Source of the DNA: Hydrogenophaga sp.
GTDB taxonomy: Bacteria; Pseudomonadota; Gammaproteobacteria; Burkholderiales; Burkholderiaceae_C
Reading direction: 5' to 3'
Length of the DNA stretch: 64,000 nucleotides
Assembly (NCBI RefSeq): GCF_025699295.1
Contig: NZ_JAILWB010000021.1
Span: 26,740-90,739 of the forward strand
Part shown: piece by piece, positions 1 through 9,563 of the stretch
Numbering within the stretch: the stretch's first letter is position 1
How the letters are laid out: each line of letters opens with the position of its first letter
The notes under the pieces: model-generated
Seen by the model: the letters and a program-made list of their open reading frames with translations, nothing else
What the model was told of the DNA's origin: nothing
Databases searched by the model: none
Translations under genes and position numbers: made by a program

Positions 1-1
1 A

Positions 2-790
2 GAGGGGCGCGGCGTGCCGCAGATCCTGGCCATGGGCACGATGACGCGGCTGGACTGCGCCCTGGGCACCAGCGGACTGATGCGGCAGGCGCTCAGCATC
101 GCGCTGAACCACACCACGCAGCGCAAGGCCTTCGGCAAGGCGCTGATCGACCAGCCACTGATGAAGAACGTGCTGGCCGACCTCGCGCTGGAATCCGAAG
201 CGTCCACGGCACTCGCGCTGCGCCTGGCGCGCAGCTTCGACCGCGCGAGCGATCCGCACGAGCAGGTGATGACGCGCCTGCTGACGCCGGTGGCCAAGTT
301 CTGGATCTGCAAGCGTGGCAGCCACTTCGCGCAGGAAGCCATGGAATGCCTGGGCGGCAACGGTTACGTGGAGGAGGGCGGCGAGGGCATCATGGCGCGC
401 ATCTACCGCGAGATGCCGCTCAACTCGATCTGGGAAGGCGCGGGCAACATCATGGCGCTGGACCTGCTGCGCGCCTTGCGCAAGGCCGACGCGGCCGCCG
501 CGCTGGCCCACGAACTCGCGCCCGCGCGCGGCATGCACCCGGCGCTGGACCACCTGGTCGAGCGCCTGCCCGCGCGCGTGGAAGAGATGGCCACCGAGAT
601 GGAGGCCCGCCGCCTGGCGCAGGACGTGGCGCTGGCCGTGCAGGCGGCGCTGCTGGCGCAGACCGCGCCCACGGCCGTGTTCGGCGCCTTCTGCGAGTCG
701 CGCCTGGGCGGGCAGTGGGGCCACAGCTTCGGCTCGCTGGGCGCCGGCACCGATTTCGACGCCATCATCCACCGCGCCTTGCCGCACTGA
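2..790 (+). CDS. AidB-like acyl-CoA dehydrogenase, C-terminal part (cut by window start)
   Basis: The reading frame is open from base 2, so the N-terminus lies outside the window; about 262 residues are visible. They form the C-terminal helical half of a flavin-dependent acyl-CoA dehydrogenase. The stretch ECLGGNGYVEE followed by REMPLNSIWEGAGNIM is characteristic of the AidB/isovaleryl-CoA dehydrogenase-like branch, in which the enzyme oxidises an acyl-CoA or, for AidB itself, binds DNA under alkylation stress. A DNA-alkylation repair protein (Ogt) lies about 2.4 kb downstream on the same strand, but with unrelated genes between, so a repair role is only a possibility. The natural start cannot be judged from this sequence. 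Confidence 0.85.
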   Translation, partial: EGRGVPQILAMGTMTRLDCALGTSGLMRQALSIALNHTTQRKAFGKALIDQPLMKNVLADLALESEASTALALRLARSFDRASDPHEQVMTRLLTPVAKFWICKRGSHFAQEAMECLGGNGYVEEGGEGIMARIYREMPLNSIWEGAGNIMALDLLRALRKADAAAALAHELAPARGMHPALDHLVERLPARVEEMATEMEARRLAQDVALAVQAALLAQTAPTAVFGAFCESRLGGQWGHSFGSLGAGTDFDAIIHRALPH

Positions 791-809
791 TCTGCACTCC
801 GGAGACCTC

Positions 810-1745
810 ATGTCCGACCTCATCCTGCACCACTACGCCACCTCACCCTTCTCTGAAAAGGTGCGCCTGATGCTCGGCCACAAGGGCCTGGCCTGGCAGA
901 GCGTGAACATCCCGCGCATCCTGCCCAAGCCCGATGTGATCGCGCTCACCGGCGGCTACCGCCGTACGCCGTTCCTGCAGATCGGTGCCGACATCTATTG
1001 CGACACCGCCCTCATCTGCGACGTGCTCGAACACCGCCAGCCCGAGCCGCCGCTCTATCCCGAACACCAGAAAGGTGTGGCGCGCGTGCTGGCGCAGTGG
1101 GCCGACCACACGCTGTTCTGGGCTGCAATGGCCTACAACCTCAGCCCCAAGGGCGCAGCCGCGCTGTTTGCCGGCCAGCCGCCCGAAGCGGCACAGGCCT
1201 TTGGAGCCGACCGGGGCGCCATGCGCAGCAACATGACCAGCCTGCGCCCGGGCGATGCCACCGCGGCCTACCGCAGTTATCTGCGCCGCCTCTCCACCAT
1301 GGTCGAGGAACAGCCTTTCTTGCTCGGCAGCGCGCCCTGCGTGGCCGACTTCGCGGCCTACCATCCCCTGTGGTTCAGCCGCGTGGTCAACCCCGCGATG
1401 GCCGGCATCCTGGACGCCACGCCGCACGTGATCGAGTGGATGGACCGCATGGCCGCCATTGGCCACGGGCAGATGAGCAAGCTGAGCGCGACCGAAGCGA
1501 TCGCGATCGCCGCCGCCGCGCAGCCCGTTCCCCACGCCGACGACACCTTCCAGGACGACCACGGCATCGCGCTGGGCAGCCGCGTCACCGTGGCGGCGGA
1601 GTCGTTCGGCCAGGAACCCACCGAAGGCATCCTGCGCGCGGCCACGCGCACCCGCTACACGCTGGAGCGCACCGACGAGCGCGCCGGCCTGCTGCACGTG
1701 CACTTTCCGCGCATCGGCTATGTGCTGAGGGAAGTGCGAACTTGA
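810..1745 (+). CDS. Glutathione S-transferase family protein
   Basis: 311 residues from an ATG preceded by GGAGACC. The N-terminal 80 residues are a thioredoxin-like GST domain with the glutathione-site pattern SPFSEKVRLML near residue 12 and the cis-proline segment RRTPFLQ near residue 53. A helical GST C-terminal domain follows to about residue 220, including a VADFAAYHPLW segment. The last ~80 residues extend beyond a normal ~220-residue GST and look like a small beta-rich appendage of unknown role. It sits 20 bases after the acyl-CoA dehydrogenase stop and shares a base overlap with the next gene, so it is probably in an operon. Substrate unknown. Confidence 0.85.
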   Translation: MSDLILHHYATSPFSEKVRLMLGHKGLAWQSVNIPRILPKPDVIALTGGYRRTPFLQIGADIYCDTALICDVLEHRQPEPPLYPEHQKGVARVLAQWADHTLFWAAMAYNLSPKGAAALFAGQPPEAAQAFGADRGAMRSNMTSLRPGDATAAYRSYLRRLSTMVEEQPFLLGSAPCVADFAAYHPLWFSRVVNPAMAGILDATPHVIEWMDRMAAIGHGQMSKLSATEAIAIAAAAQPVPHADDTFQDDHGIALGSRVTVAAESFGQEPTEGILRAATRTRYTLERTDERAGLLHVHFPRIGYVLREVRT

Positions 1746-2197
1746 GTGGCCCCGTCCACTGGCGCTGCCTGCCCTTCGATGCCCTGCATGCCCGCACGCT
1801 CTATGCCCTGTTGCGGCTGCGCACCCAGGTCTTCGTGATGGAACAGCGCTGCATCTACCTCGACATGGACGGCGCGGATGTGCCATGTTTTCACCTGCTG
1901 GGCGAGCGCGCGCAGAGCCTGGTGGGCTATGCGCGCCTGGTGCCGCCGGGCCTGAAGTTCACGGAGGCCAGCATTGGCCGCGTCATCACCGACGAGAGCG
2001 CGCGCGGCACTGGCCTGGGCCATGTGCTGATCGACGAGGCGGTGCGTCAGCTGCATGCCATCTGGGGTGTGCAGGCGATCCGGATCAGCGCCCAGTCGCG
2101 GTTGCAGGCCTTCTACCGCCAGCACGGCTTCGAGCCCGAGGGCGAGATCTATCTGGAAGACGGCATCGACCACATCGAGATGCTGCTGACGCCATGA
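1742..2197 (+). CDS. GNAT N-acetyltransferase, ElaA type
   Basis: 151 residues starting at a TTG that overlaps the stop of the GST gene; no ATG or GTG fits the conserved N-terminus. The sequence carries the ElaA-like opening with LRTQVFVMEQ, then the acetyl-CoA binding segment RGTGLGHVLI (Q/R-x-x-G-x-G/A) near residue 95, and AFYRQHGFEPEGEIYLEDGIDHIEM at the end, which is diagnostic of this GNAT subgroup. It should transfer an acetyl group to a small amine or peptide substrate in the cytoplasm. The overlapping start implies translational coupling to the GST. Confidence 0.8.
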   Translation: MSGPVHWRCLPFDALHARTLYALLRLRTQVFVMEQRCIYLDMDGADVPCFHLLGERAQSLVGYARLVPPGLKFTEASIGRVITDESARGTGLGHVLIDEAVRQLHAIWGVQAIRISAQSRLQAFYRQHGFEPEGEIYLEDGIDHIEMLLTP

Positions 2198-2228
2198 GTT
2201 TTTCTTCACGCACCCACAGGAGACACGG

Positions 2229-3134
2229 ATGATTCAGGATTTCACAGGCAAGACGGCGGTGCTCACCGGCGCTGGCTCGGGCTTCGGCCTCGAATGCGCG
2301 CGCATCGGCGCGAAGCGGGGCATGAACCTCGTGCTGGTCGACGTGCAGCAGGACGCGCTGGACAAGGCAACCGCCGAGATGGAGGCCACCGGCGTGCGCG
2401 TGCTCTCGCGCAAGGTGGACGTGTCGAACCAGGCGCAGATGGAGGCGCTGGCCGCCGACGTGCAGAAGACCTTCGGCGCGCCGCACTTCGTCTTCAACAA
2501 CGCGGGCGTGGGCTCGGGTGGCCTGATCTGGGAGAACTCGGTCAAGGACTGGGAATGGGTGCTGGGCGTGAACCTCTGGGGCGTGGTGCACGGCGTGCGC
2601 CTGTTCACGCCCATGATGCTGGCCGCCGCGAAGGTCGACCCCGCCTGGCGCGGCCACATCGTCAACACCGCCAGCATGGCAGGCCTGCTGACGCCGCCCA
2701 ACATGGGCATCTACAACGTCAGCAAGCACGCCGTGGTGAGCCTGACCGAGACGCTGTACCAGGACCTGAAACTCGTGAGCGACCAGCTCAGTGCCAGCGT
2801 GCTCTGCCCGTACTTCGTGCCCACTGGCATCAGCCAGAGCCACCGCAACAAGCCCGCCGAGCTGGCCGACGAGAAGCCCACGCAAAGCCAGCTGATCGGC
2901 CAGGCCCAGAGCGACAAGGCCGTGAGCTCGGGCAAGGTCTCGGCGGCCGACGTGGCACAGCTGGTGTTCGACGCCATCACGGCCGACCGCTTCTACATCT
3001 TCAGCCACCCACGCGCGCTGGGCAATGTGCGCGCGCGCATGGAAGGTATCGTCAACATCACCAACCCGGCCGACCCGTTCCACGAGCGCCCCGAAATCGG
3101 CATCGCCCTGAAGGCGGCGCTGCGCGCGGTGTGA
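2229..3134 (+). CDS. Short-chain dehydrogenase/reductase
   Basis: 301 residues with an AGGAGACACGG ribosome site. The Rossmann nucleotide motif TGAGSGFG is at residues 13-20, NNAG near residue 91, a catalytic serine in NTASMAG near residue 150 and the YNVSK catalytic pair near residue 161. These indicate an active classical SDR using NAD(P)H. The start of beta-strand two (LVLVDV) ends with an acidic residue, which favours NAD over NADP. The neighbouring acyl-CoA dehydrogenase and GST suggest lipid or xenobiotic metabolism, but the substrate cannot be read from sequence. Confidence 0.88.
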   Translation: MIQDFTGKTAVLTGAGSGFGLECARIGAKRGMNLVLVDVQQDALDKATAEMEATGVRVLSRKVDVSNQAQMEALAADVQKTFGAPHFVFNNAGVGSGGLIWENSVKDWEWVLGVNLWGVVHGVRLFTPMMLAAAKVDPAWRGHIVNTASMAGLLTPPNMGIYNVSKHAVVSLTETLYQDLKLVSDQLSASVLCPYFVPTGISQSHRNKPAELADEKPTQSQLIGQAQSDKAVSSGKVSAADVAQLVFDAITADRFYIFSHPRALGNVRARMEGIVNITNPADPFHERPEIGIALKAALRAV

Positions 3135-3152
3135 GCGCCGGATGAAACGACC

Positions 3153-3713
3153 ATGGGCGAGGGCGGCCACGCGCTGTTTCACACCGCCATCGGCGTCTGC
3201 GGCATCGCCTGGGGACCGGGCGGCGTGGTCGCGGTGCAGCTGCCCGAGGCGGATGCGGCCCGCACCCGTGCACGGCTGCTGAAAGGGCTGGCACCGCTGC
3301 CCGAGGTGGCCCGGCCGCCCGCGCCGGTACAGGCGGCCATCGAAGGCGTGCAGGCCTTGCTGGAGGGCCGTTCGCGCAGCGACCTGCGCGAGATCGAACT
3401 CGACATGAGCCAGGTCACACCGTTCCAGCGCGCCGTGTATGCCATTGCCCGTGCGATACCACCCGGCCAGACGCGCACCTACGGTGAGGTGGCGCATGAA
3501 CTCGGTGACCCGGGCCTGTCGCGCGCCGTCGGCCAGGCCCTGGGCCACAACCCGTTTGCCCCCATCGTGCCCTGCCACCGCGTGCTCGCGGCGGGTGCCC
3601 GCTCGGGAGGCTTTTCGGCCAGTGGCGGCGTGGCGACCAAGCTGCGCATGCTGCAGATCGAACACGCGCAGATCGGCGGGGCGCCCGGCCTGTTCGACGC
3701 AGACCCCGCATGA
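3153..3713 (+). CDS. ogt: Methylated-DNA--[protein]-cysteine S-methyltransferase
   Basis: 186 residues. The methyl-acceptor motif PCHRV is at residues 140-144, preceded by the Ogt/Ada-C DNA-binding segment ([26 protein letters not shown] and [13 protein letters not shown]). This protein repairs O6-alkylguanine by irreversible transfer of the alkyl group to Cys141. The N-terminal ~80 residues are the usual ribonuclease-H-like Ogt domain. Its stop codon overlaps the AraC start (ATGA), so the two are translationally coupled. In E. coli Ada the acceptor domain and an AraC helix-turn-helix share one polypeptide; here they are adjacent genes, but the AraC partner carries a different sensor domain. 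Confidence 0.92.
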   Translation: MGEGGHALFHTAIGVCGIAWGPGGVVAVQLPEADAARTRARLLKGLAPLPEVARPPAPVQAAIEGVQALLEGRSRSDLREIELDMSQVTPFQRAVYAIARAIPPGQTRTYGEVAHELGDPGLSRAVGQALGHNPFAPIVPCHRVLAAGARSGGFSASGGVATKLRMLQIEHAQIGGAPGLFDADPA

Positions 3714-4630
3714 TCACCACGACCGAGCTCCTGTCGGGTGCCATCCGGGTGGTGGACTACTGCTGCAGCGCCGGCCCCGCCGAGAAGCCGTTCACCGAGA
3801 CGCACGCAGGCCACTCGGTGTCCTATGTGCGCAAGGGCAGCTTCGGCTACCGCACGCGGGGCGAGACCTACGAGCTGGTGGCCGGTTCGGTGCTGGTGGG
3901 CCACCCGGGCGACGAGTTCATGTGCACCCACGACCACCACGTCTGCGGCGACGAATGCCTGGCGTTTCACCTCTCGCCGGGCTTCGTCGATCTGGTCGGC
4001 GGCGACAAGCGCAACTGGCGCACCGGCGGTCTGCCGCCGCTGCCCGAACTCATGGTGCTGGGCGAGCTCGCGCAGGCGGTGGCCAGCGGCTGCAGCGATG
4101 CCGGCCTGGACGAAGTCGGCCTGTGGTTCGCCTCCCGCTTCGTGGATGTCGTCACCGGCCGCCAGCGCGCTCCGCAGCCCGCGAGCGAGCGAGACCGCCG
4201 CCGTGCCGTGGAGGCGGCGATGTGGATCGCCGCCCATTCGCACGAGGATGTCGACCTGGACCGCGCGGCCGGCGAGGTGGCCTTGAGCCCGTTTCATTTC
4301 CTGCGGCTGTTCTCGCGCGTGCTCGGCGTCACGCCGCACCAGTACCTGGTGCGTTCGCGGCTGCGCCACGCGGCGCGGTTGCTGGCCGACAGCGAACAAG
4401 CGGTGACCGACGTGGCCCTGGAGGTGGGCTTTGCCGACCTCAGCAACTTCGTGCGCACCTTCCACCGCGCGGCCGGTGTCTCGCCGCGCGGCTTTCGCCA
4501 GGCCGCCCGGACGGGGCCGCGCAAGGTGCGCAAGATTCTCCAAGACCGCGTGGCCGACCTCATCGACGATGGACGCCTGATCCACCCATCGAGCAGGAAA
4601 CCATCCTCATGTACGACCACATCGGACTGA
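3710..4630 (+). CDS. AraC-family transcriptional regulator
   Basis: 306 residues, starting in a 4-base ATGA overlap with ogt. Residues ~1-130 look like a cupin-type sensor (Gly/His-rich beta strands, [17 protein letters not shown]). The C-terminal ~100 residues contain two helix-turn-helix units: the first with [19 protein letters not shown], the second with [20 protein letters not shown] and the AraC signature ending in GVSPRGFR. The last 7 codons overlap the start of the VOC gene by 22 bases; the ending (Ser/Thr-rich) is not typical and may reflect stop-codon drift. It may control ogt, the VOC gene or both. Confidence 0.87.
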   Translation: MITTTELLSGAIRVVDYCCSAGPAEKPFTETHAGHSVSYVRKGSFGYRTRGETYELVAGSVLVGHPGDEFMCTHDHHVCGDECLAFHLSPGFVDLVGGDKRNWRTGGLPPLPELMVLGELAQAVASGCSDAGLDEVGLWFASRFVDVVTGRQRAPQPASERDRRRAVEAAMWIAAHSHEDVDLDRAAGEVALSPFHFLRLFSRVLGVTPHQYLVRSRLRHAARLLADSEQAVTDVALEVGFADLSNFVRTFHRAAGVSPRGFRQAARTGPRKVRKILQDRVADLIDDGRLIHPSSRKPSSCTTTSD

Positions 4631-4968
4631 AAGTCAAAGACCTCGCTGCGAGCAAGCGCTTTTATGAAGCCGCACTCGCCCCCCTCGGCCACGTGCTCGG
4701 CTCGCACGACGACACTTATGCTGGCCTGGGCCCGGCAGGTGCCCCCGCGCTGTGGCTCTACGCCACCCCAGGCGCCCAAGGGCCGGGCACACACGTCGCA
4801 TTCTGCGCCGCAAACCACGAGGCGGTGGACGCGTTCTACAAGGCCGGCCTGAAGGCGGGCGCAAAAGACAACGGCGGCCCCGGCCCGCGCCCCGACTACA
4901 GCCCGTCCTACTACGCGGCTTTTCTGATCGACCCCGACGGCAACAACGTCGAAGCGGTCTGTCCCTGA
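4609..4968 (+). CDS. VOC family (glyoxalase/bleomycin-resistance fold) protein
   Basis: 119 residues beginning [12 protein letters not shown], the usual first strand of a VOC metal-binding domain, and ending [16 protein letters not shown], the last strand with a glutamate ligand position. A His near residue 4 and the Glu near the C-terminus are likely metal ligands; family members catalyse isomerisation, dioxygenation or thiol transfer on small molecules. It overlaps the AraC gene by 22 bases and converges on the antiporter gene. Substrate unknown; single-domain size is typical. Confidence 0.82.
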   Translation: MYDHIGLKVKDLAASKRFYEAALAPLGHVLGSHDDTYAGLGPAGAPALWLYATPGAQGPGTHVAFCAANHEAVDAFYKAGLKAGAKDNGGPGPRPDYSPSYYAAFLIDPDGNNVEAVCP

Positions 4969-4981
4969 AAGGGCGAGGTGC

Positions 4982-6793
4982 TCAGGAAGCCGGCGGCGCG
5001 TCGGGTTCCTGCGGGGTCTTTTCCTGTTGCGCGGCGGCCTTTTTCACCTGGTTGCCCAGCACCAGCGCCCGCCCGGCGAACATGCCACCCGCAGCTTCCA
5101 GGTCCATGCGCTCGGTGTCGCGCTGGCGCAGGTGGTCCATGACGGCAATGGCCTCTTCTTCCTCGGCGCCCATGGTCAGCAGGGCCTGATGGCCCATGGC
5201 CATGGCGGACTCGAAGGTCTCGCGCACGAGGTAGTCCACGCCGGCCTTGCGCAGGTCCAGCACGTGTTCGCGGTCGAAGGCGCGCACCAGCAGCTGCGCC
5301 TGCGGGAACTCGGTCTTCGCCAGCGCGGCGATGCGGGTGGCGGCCTCCTTGTTGTCCAGGCACACCAGGATCGTCTGCGCCGTGTGCGCGCCCGCGGCGT
5401 GCAGCACGTCGGAGCGGCAGCCGTCGCCGTAGTAGACCTTGAAGCCGTAGGCCTCGGCGTCGCGGATCATCTGCACGTCGTTGTCGATGATGGTGATGCT
5501 CGCGCCGCGCGCGATCACGCCCTGGCTGGCGATCTGGCCGAAGCGGCCGAAGCCGATCACCAGCACGCTGGCGGCCCGGCCGTCCACCGCCTCGATGCCG
5601 TCCATGGACACGCCTTCCTTGCGCGCGAAGCGCTTGTGCACCAGCACCATCAGCGGCGTGAGCGCCATGGACAGCACCACGATGGCCGTCATGTTGGCGT
5701 TGACGGTGGCGTCGATCACGCGCGCGCCCAGCGCGGCGGAGAACAGCACGAAGGCGAATTCACCGCCTTGCGCCATGAGCACGGCGCGGTCCAGCGCGTC
5801 GGCGTGCGAACTTTTCGCGAAGCGCGCCACGGCGTAGATGCACAGGGCCTTGACCACCATCATGGCCAGCACACCACCCACGATGAGCGGCCAGTTGCGC
5901 GCCACCACGGCCAGGTCCAGCGACATGCCCACGCTGAGGAAGAACAGGCCGAGCAGCAGGCCGCGGAAGGGTTCGATGTCGGCCTCCAGCTGGTGGCGGA
6001 AGGTCGATTCGGACAGCAGCACGCCCGCGAGGAAGGCGCCCATGGCCATGGACAGGCCGCCGAGCTGCATCAGCAGCGCCGCGCCCAGAACCACCAGCAG
6101 CGCGGCGGCGGTCATCACCTCGCGCGCGCGGGACCGCGCCAGCACGCGGAACAGCGGGTTGAGCAGCCAGGTGCCCACGGCCACCAGCGCCACCAGCGAA
6201 CCCAGCGCGAGCCCGATGGTGGCCCAGCGCGAGGCCTGCTCGGCCACCACCTGCGCGCCGGGTTCGTGCGCCGCCATGAACGCCACCACCGCCAGCAGCG
6301 GGACGATCAGCAGGTCCTCGAACAGCAGGATGGCGACGATCTTCTGGCCCCGCGGCTGGGCCATGTCGCCGCGCTCGCCCAGCACCTGCATCACCACGGC
6401 GGTGGAGGTGAGCACGAAACCCATGGCGCTGACGAAGGACACCCCGAGCGGGAAACCGAAGGCTAGGCCCACGCCGGTGAGCAGGAAACCGCAGACCACC
6501 ACCTGCAGGCTGCCCAGCCCGAAGATCGCGCGGCGCAGGCTCCACAGGTGCGAGGGTTGCATCTCCAGGCCGATGACGAAGAGGTACATCACCACGCCAA
6601 GTTCGGCGATGTGCAGGATGGTGGCCGGGTCGTTGATCAGGCCCATGCCGAACGGACCGATGGCCAGGCCGCCGGCCAGGTAGCCCAGCACCGAGCCCAG
6701 GCCCAGGCGCTTGAACAGGGGAACGGCCACCACGGCGGCGCCCAGAAGGGTCACGACTTTGAGCAGGTCGCCTGCGCTGCCTTCAACGGCCAT
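4982..6793 (-). CDS. Monovalent cation:proton antiporter-2 (Kef/CPA2) with RCK domain
   Basis: 603 residues from an ATG with GGAG eight bases upstream. About a dozen membrane segments fill residues 10-390 (sodium/proton exchanger fold). A cytoplasmic RCK/TrkA-N domain follows, with the nucleotide-binding motif VIGFGRFGQIASQGV near residue 415 and a conserved DNDVQMIRDAEAYG segment. A short charged C-terminal tail ends the protein. Family members export K+ or Na+ in exchange for protons and are gated by NAD(H) or glutathione adducts. It is divergent from the Bcr/CflA gene, with 125 bases between the starts. Confidence 0.9.
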   Translation of the reverse strand: MAVEGSAGDLLKVVTLLGAAVVAVPLFKRLGLGSVLGYLAGGLAIGPFGMGLINDPATILHIAELGVVMYLFVIGLEMQPSHLWSLRRAIFGLGSLQVVVCGFLLTGVGLAFGFPLGVSFVSAMGFVLTSTAVVMQVLGERGDMAQPRGQKIVAILLFEDLLIVPLLAVVAFMAAHEPGAQVVAEQASRWATIGLALGSLVALVAVGTWLLNPLFRVLARSRAREVMTAAALLVVLGAALLMQLGGLSMAMGAFLAGVLLSESTFRHQLEADIEPFRGLLLGLFFLSVGMSLDLAVVARNWPLIVGGVLAMMVVKALCIYAVARFAKSSHADALDRAVLMAQGGEFAFVLFSAALGARVIDATVNANMTAIVVLSMALTPLMVLVHKRFARKEGVSMDGIEAVDGRAASVLVIGFGRFGQIASQGVIARGASITIIDNDVQMIRDAEAYGFKVYYGDGCRSDVLHAAGAHTAQTILVCLDNKEAATRIAALAKTEFPQAQLLVRAFDREHVLDLRKAGVDYLVRETFESAMAMGHQALLTMGAEEEEAIAVMDHLRQRDTERMDLEAAGGMFAGRALVLGNQVKKAAAQQEKTPQEPDAPPAS

Positions 6794-6918
6794 GGGGTTT
6801 CTCCAGTGAAATGGGGCGGGGTCCGGGAGGCGAAATTGTGACGCACGCGGGCACGCCCCGCCTCCAGGGCATCGACCCCGCGCCAGCGCTGCCATTGCCG
6901 TCTGGAGACAATCGCCGC

Positions 6919-8133
6919 ATGTTCTTCACCCCTTACTTCAAACTGGCCCTGATCCTGGGCCTGCTCTCGGCCATCGGCCCCTTCGCCATCGACATGTACC
7001 TTCCCGCGCTGCCGGCCATCGGCAGCACGCTGGGGGCCAGCGTGGGTGCCGTGCAATGGACGCTCACCGCCTTCTTCCTGTCGCTGGGGGCCGGTCAGTT
7101 GCTGTACGGCCCCATCTCGGACATGGTCGGACGCAAGCCGCCGCTGTACTTCGGTCTGGGCCTGTTTGCCGTGGCCAGCGTGGGCTGCGCGATGACCAGC
7201 GACGTACAGACCCTGGTGGTGCTGCGCTTTCTGCAGGGCCTGGGCGCGGCCGCCGGCATGGCGATTCCGCGTGCCGTGGTGCGCGACCTGCACACGGGTA
7301 CGGAGGCCGCTCGCATCATGTCGCTGCTGATGCTGGTGTTCAGCGTTTCTCCCATCCTGGCACCGCTGGTGGGCAGCGGCGTGATCGCACTGACCGGCTG
7401 GCGCGGTGTGTTCTGGGCCGTGACACTGGCTTCCGTGGCCGGCCTGGCGCTGGTGCATGGTGCGCTGAACGAAACCCGCCCGCCAGCCCAGCGTCTGGAA
7501 AGCAGCCTGGGCAGCGCCTTGCGCTCTTACGGCGTGCTGCTGCGCGATGGGCACTTTCTGGGCCTGGTGGGCATTGCCAGCACGGCGCTGGCGGGCTTCT
7601 TCGTGTACCTGGCGGGCTCTCCGTTCGTGATGATCGACCACTACGGCCTGAGCCCCACGCAATACAGCCTGGCGTTTTCGGTCAACGCGGCCGCGTTTTT
7701 TGGCGCGGCGCAGTGCACGGCATGGCTCGGCCGCCGCTTTGGTCTGGTGAATGTGGTCAAGGGTGCGGCCAGTGCCTCGGGCGTGGTGATGTGCCTGCTG
7801 CTGGCGTACTACCTGGCGGGCGGTGACCAGCTGTGGGTGCTGATCGCTCTGTATTTCGTGGCCAGCGGATTCATGGGCCTGGTGATCCCCACCACCTCGG
7901 TGCTGGCCCTGGAAAAACACGGCGCCATCGCCGGCACCGCTTCCGCGCTCATGGGCACGCTGCAGATGCTGGGCGGCGCGGCCGCCATGGGCATCGTGAG
8001 CCTGTTCGCCAACGGCAAGCCCCTGCCCATGGTGGTGGGCATGGCCTGCGGCGCGCTCACCGGCGTGGCGCTGACCTGGATCACATTGGGTGGCGCCGAG
8101 AGGGCACCCCTGCCCACCAGGGTGCAGGGCTGA
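6919..8133 (+). CDS. MFS drug exporter, Bcr/CflA family
   Basis: 404 residues with a TGGAGA ribosome site. Twelve hydrophobic helices, an early conserved PFAIDMYLPALPAI segment typical of Bcr/CflA transporters (DHA1), and the loop 2-3 motif DMVGRKPPLYFG. RGVFWAVTLASV in helix 6 is also family-typical. Expected to export drugs or small metabolites by proton antiport at the inner membrane. Its stop overlaps the start of the next exporter (TGATG), so two exporters of different MFS subfamilies are co-translated. Confidence 0.9.
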   Translation: MFFTPYFKLALILGLLSAIGPFAIDMYLPALPAIGSTLGASVGAVQWTLTAFFLSLGAGQLLYGPISDMVGRKPPLYFGLGLFAVASVGCAMTSDVQTLVVLRFLQGLGAAAGMAIPRAVVRDLHTGTEAARIMSLLMLVFSVSPILAPLVGSGVIALTGWRGVFWAVTLASVAGLALVHGALNETRPPAQRLESSLGSALRSYGVLLRDGHFLGLVGIASTALAGFFVYLAGSPFVMIDHYGLSPTQYSLAFSVNAAAFFGAAQCTAWLGRRFGLVNVVKGAASASGVVMCLLLAYYLAGGDQLWVLIALYFVASGFMGLVIPTTSVLALEKHGAIAGTASALMGTLQMLGGAAAMGIVSLFANGKPLPMVVGMACGALTGVALTWITLGGAERAPLPTRVQG

Positions 8134-9512
8134 TGCCGCACCCCGACGGCCTGCCGTCGCCCCAGCGCGGGCGGGCCGTTTGGGTGATCGTGCTGGGCAT
8201 CACCATGGCGGTGATGGACGGCAGCATCGTCAACATGGCCCTGCCGGGCATTGCGCGTGAACTGGACGCGCCCGCCTCGCAGGCCATCTGGGTCGTCAAC
8301 GCCTACCAGATCGCTTCGCTCGTCATGCTGCTGCCGCTGGCCGCACTGGGTGACCGGCTGGGCTACCGGCGCGTCTATCTCGTGGGCATGGCGCTGTTCG
8401 TGCTGTCGTCCATCGCGGCCATGCTGGCCACCTCGCTGCCCATGCTCACGGCAGCGCGCGCGCTGCAGGGCCTGGGCGCCGCCGGCATCATGAGCGTGAA
8501 CACCGCGCTGGTGCGCCTGATCTACCCGAGCGACCGCCTGGGGCGCGGGATCGCCGTCAACTCCATGGTGGTGGCCACCTCGACCATGGCCGGGCCGGCA
8601 GTGGCCGCGGCCATCCTGTCGGTGGCGTCCTGGCCCTGGCTGTTCGCGCTGAACGTGCCGCTGGGCCTGCTCACGCTGGCGATGGGGCGCAAGGCCCTGC
8701 CCACCAACCCGCCGCGCACCGCCGCCGCACCGCAGTTCTCGCTGCTGGACGTGCTGCTCAACGTGCTCATGTTCACCCTGGTCTTTGTCGGTGCGGACTA
8801 CCTCGGCGTGCGCAGCGGCGCCGGCCACGGCGCCCCGGTGCTGGGCTGGGCCCTGCTCGCCGCCGGGGTGGCGGTGGGCGTGGTCTACCTCCGCCGGCAA
8901 TGGCACCTGGCGGCGCCGCTGTTCCCGCTGGACCTTCTGCGCATCCCCGTCTTCGCGCTGTCCATGGGTTCGTCGCTGGGGGCCTTCTGTGCGCAGATGC
9001 TGGCCTTCGTGAGCCTGCCGTTCCTGCTGCTGGAGGTGCAGGGGCGCTCGCACATGGAAGCCGGCCTGATCATGACCGCCTGGCCCATGGCCACCGTGCT
9101 GGTAGCACCCATCGCGGGCCGCCTGATCGGGCGCTACCCGGCGGGCTGGCTGGGCGGCATCGGCATGGTGGTGTTCGCCACCGGCCTGCTGCTGGTGGGC
9201 CTGCGGCCCGAGCAGGTCACAGCCTTCGAGATGGGCTGGCGCCTGGCGCTGTGCGGCGCCGGCTTCGCGCTGTTCCAGTCACCCAACAACCACACCATCG
9301 TGACCACGGCACCCGTGCACCGCAGCGGCGCGGCCAGCGGCATGCTGGGCACGGCCAGGCTCACCGGCCAGACGCTGGGCGCGGTGATGCTGGCGGCAAT
9401 CTACGCGGTGTGGAACCAGCACGACGGGCGCGGCGAGACGGTGGCGCTGTGCCTGGCCGCCGGCTGCGCCTTGCTGGCGGGGGTGAGCAGTTCGCTGCGC
9501 GTGCGGCATTGA
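8133..9512 (+). CDS. MFS exporter, DHA2 (14-TMS) family
   Basis: 459 residues beginning in a TGATG overlap with the previous exporter. Conserved DHA2 features are visible: ITMAVMDGSIVNMALPGIA in helix 1, WVVNAYQIASLVMLLPLAALGDRLGYRR through helix 2 and the loop, and FQSPNNHTIVT in a late helix. Length and hydrophobic pattern fit 14 membrane segments (SmvA/QacA-like). A proton-driven drug or biocide efflux role is expected from the family. No regulator gene is adjacent. Confidence 0.88.
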   Translation: MPHPDGLPSPQRGRAVWVIVLGITMAVMDGSIVNMALPGIARELDAPASQAIWVVNAYQIASLVMLLPLAALGDRLGYRRVYLVGMALFVLSSIAAMLATSLPMLTAARALQGLGAAGIMSVNTALVRLIYPSDRLGRGIAVNSMVVATSTMAGPAVAAAILSVASWPWLFALNVPLGLLTLAMGRKALPTNPPRTAAAPQFSLLDVLLNVLMFTLVFVGADYLGVRSGAGHGAPVLGWALLAAGVAVGVVYLRRQWHLAAPLFPLDLLRIPVFALSMGSSLGAFCAQMLAFVSLPFLLLEVQGRSHMEAGLIMTAWPMATVLVAPIAGRLIGRYPAGWLGGIGMVVFATGLLLVGLRPEQVTAFEMGWRLALCGAGFALFQSPNNHTIVTTAPVHRSGAASGMLGTARLTGQTLGAVMLAAIYAVWNQHDGRGETVALCLAAGCALLAGVSSSLRVRH

Positions 9513-9548
9513 GCCGCGGGCGGTGCCCACTCTATGGCTTGCGCGACT

Positions 9549-9563
9549 CCGGTCACCGACCGG
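9549..9563. terminator. Hairpin between convergent genes
   Basis: CCGGTC, a three-base loop, then GACCGG. The inverted repeat overlaps the stop of the chemoreceptor gene and lies 37 bases after the DHA2 exporter stop. No T-run follows on either side, so it is at best a weak bidirectional terminator. Confidence 0.35.

Noticed and set aside
2085..3665. A 526-residue minus-strand frame across SDR and ogt
   Set aside because: Opposite strand to two well-recognised genes, no ribosome site or motif; shadow of high-GC coding DNA.
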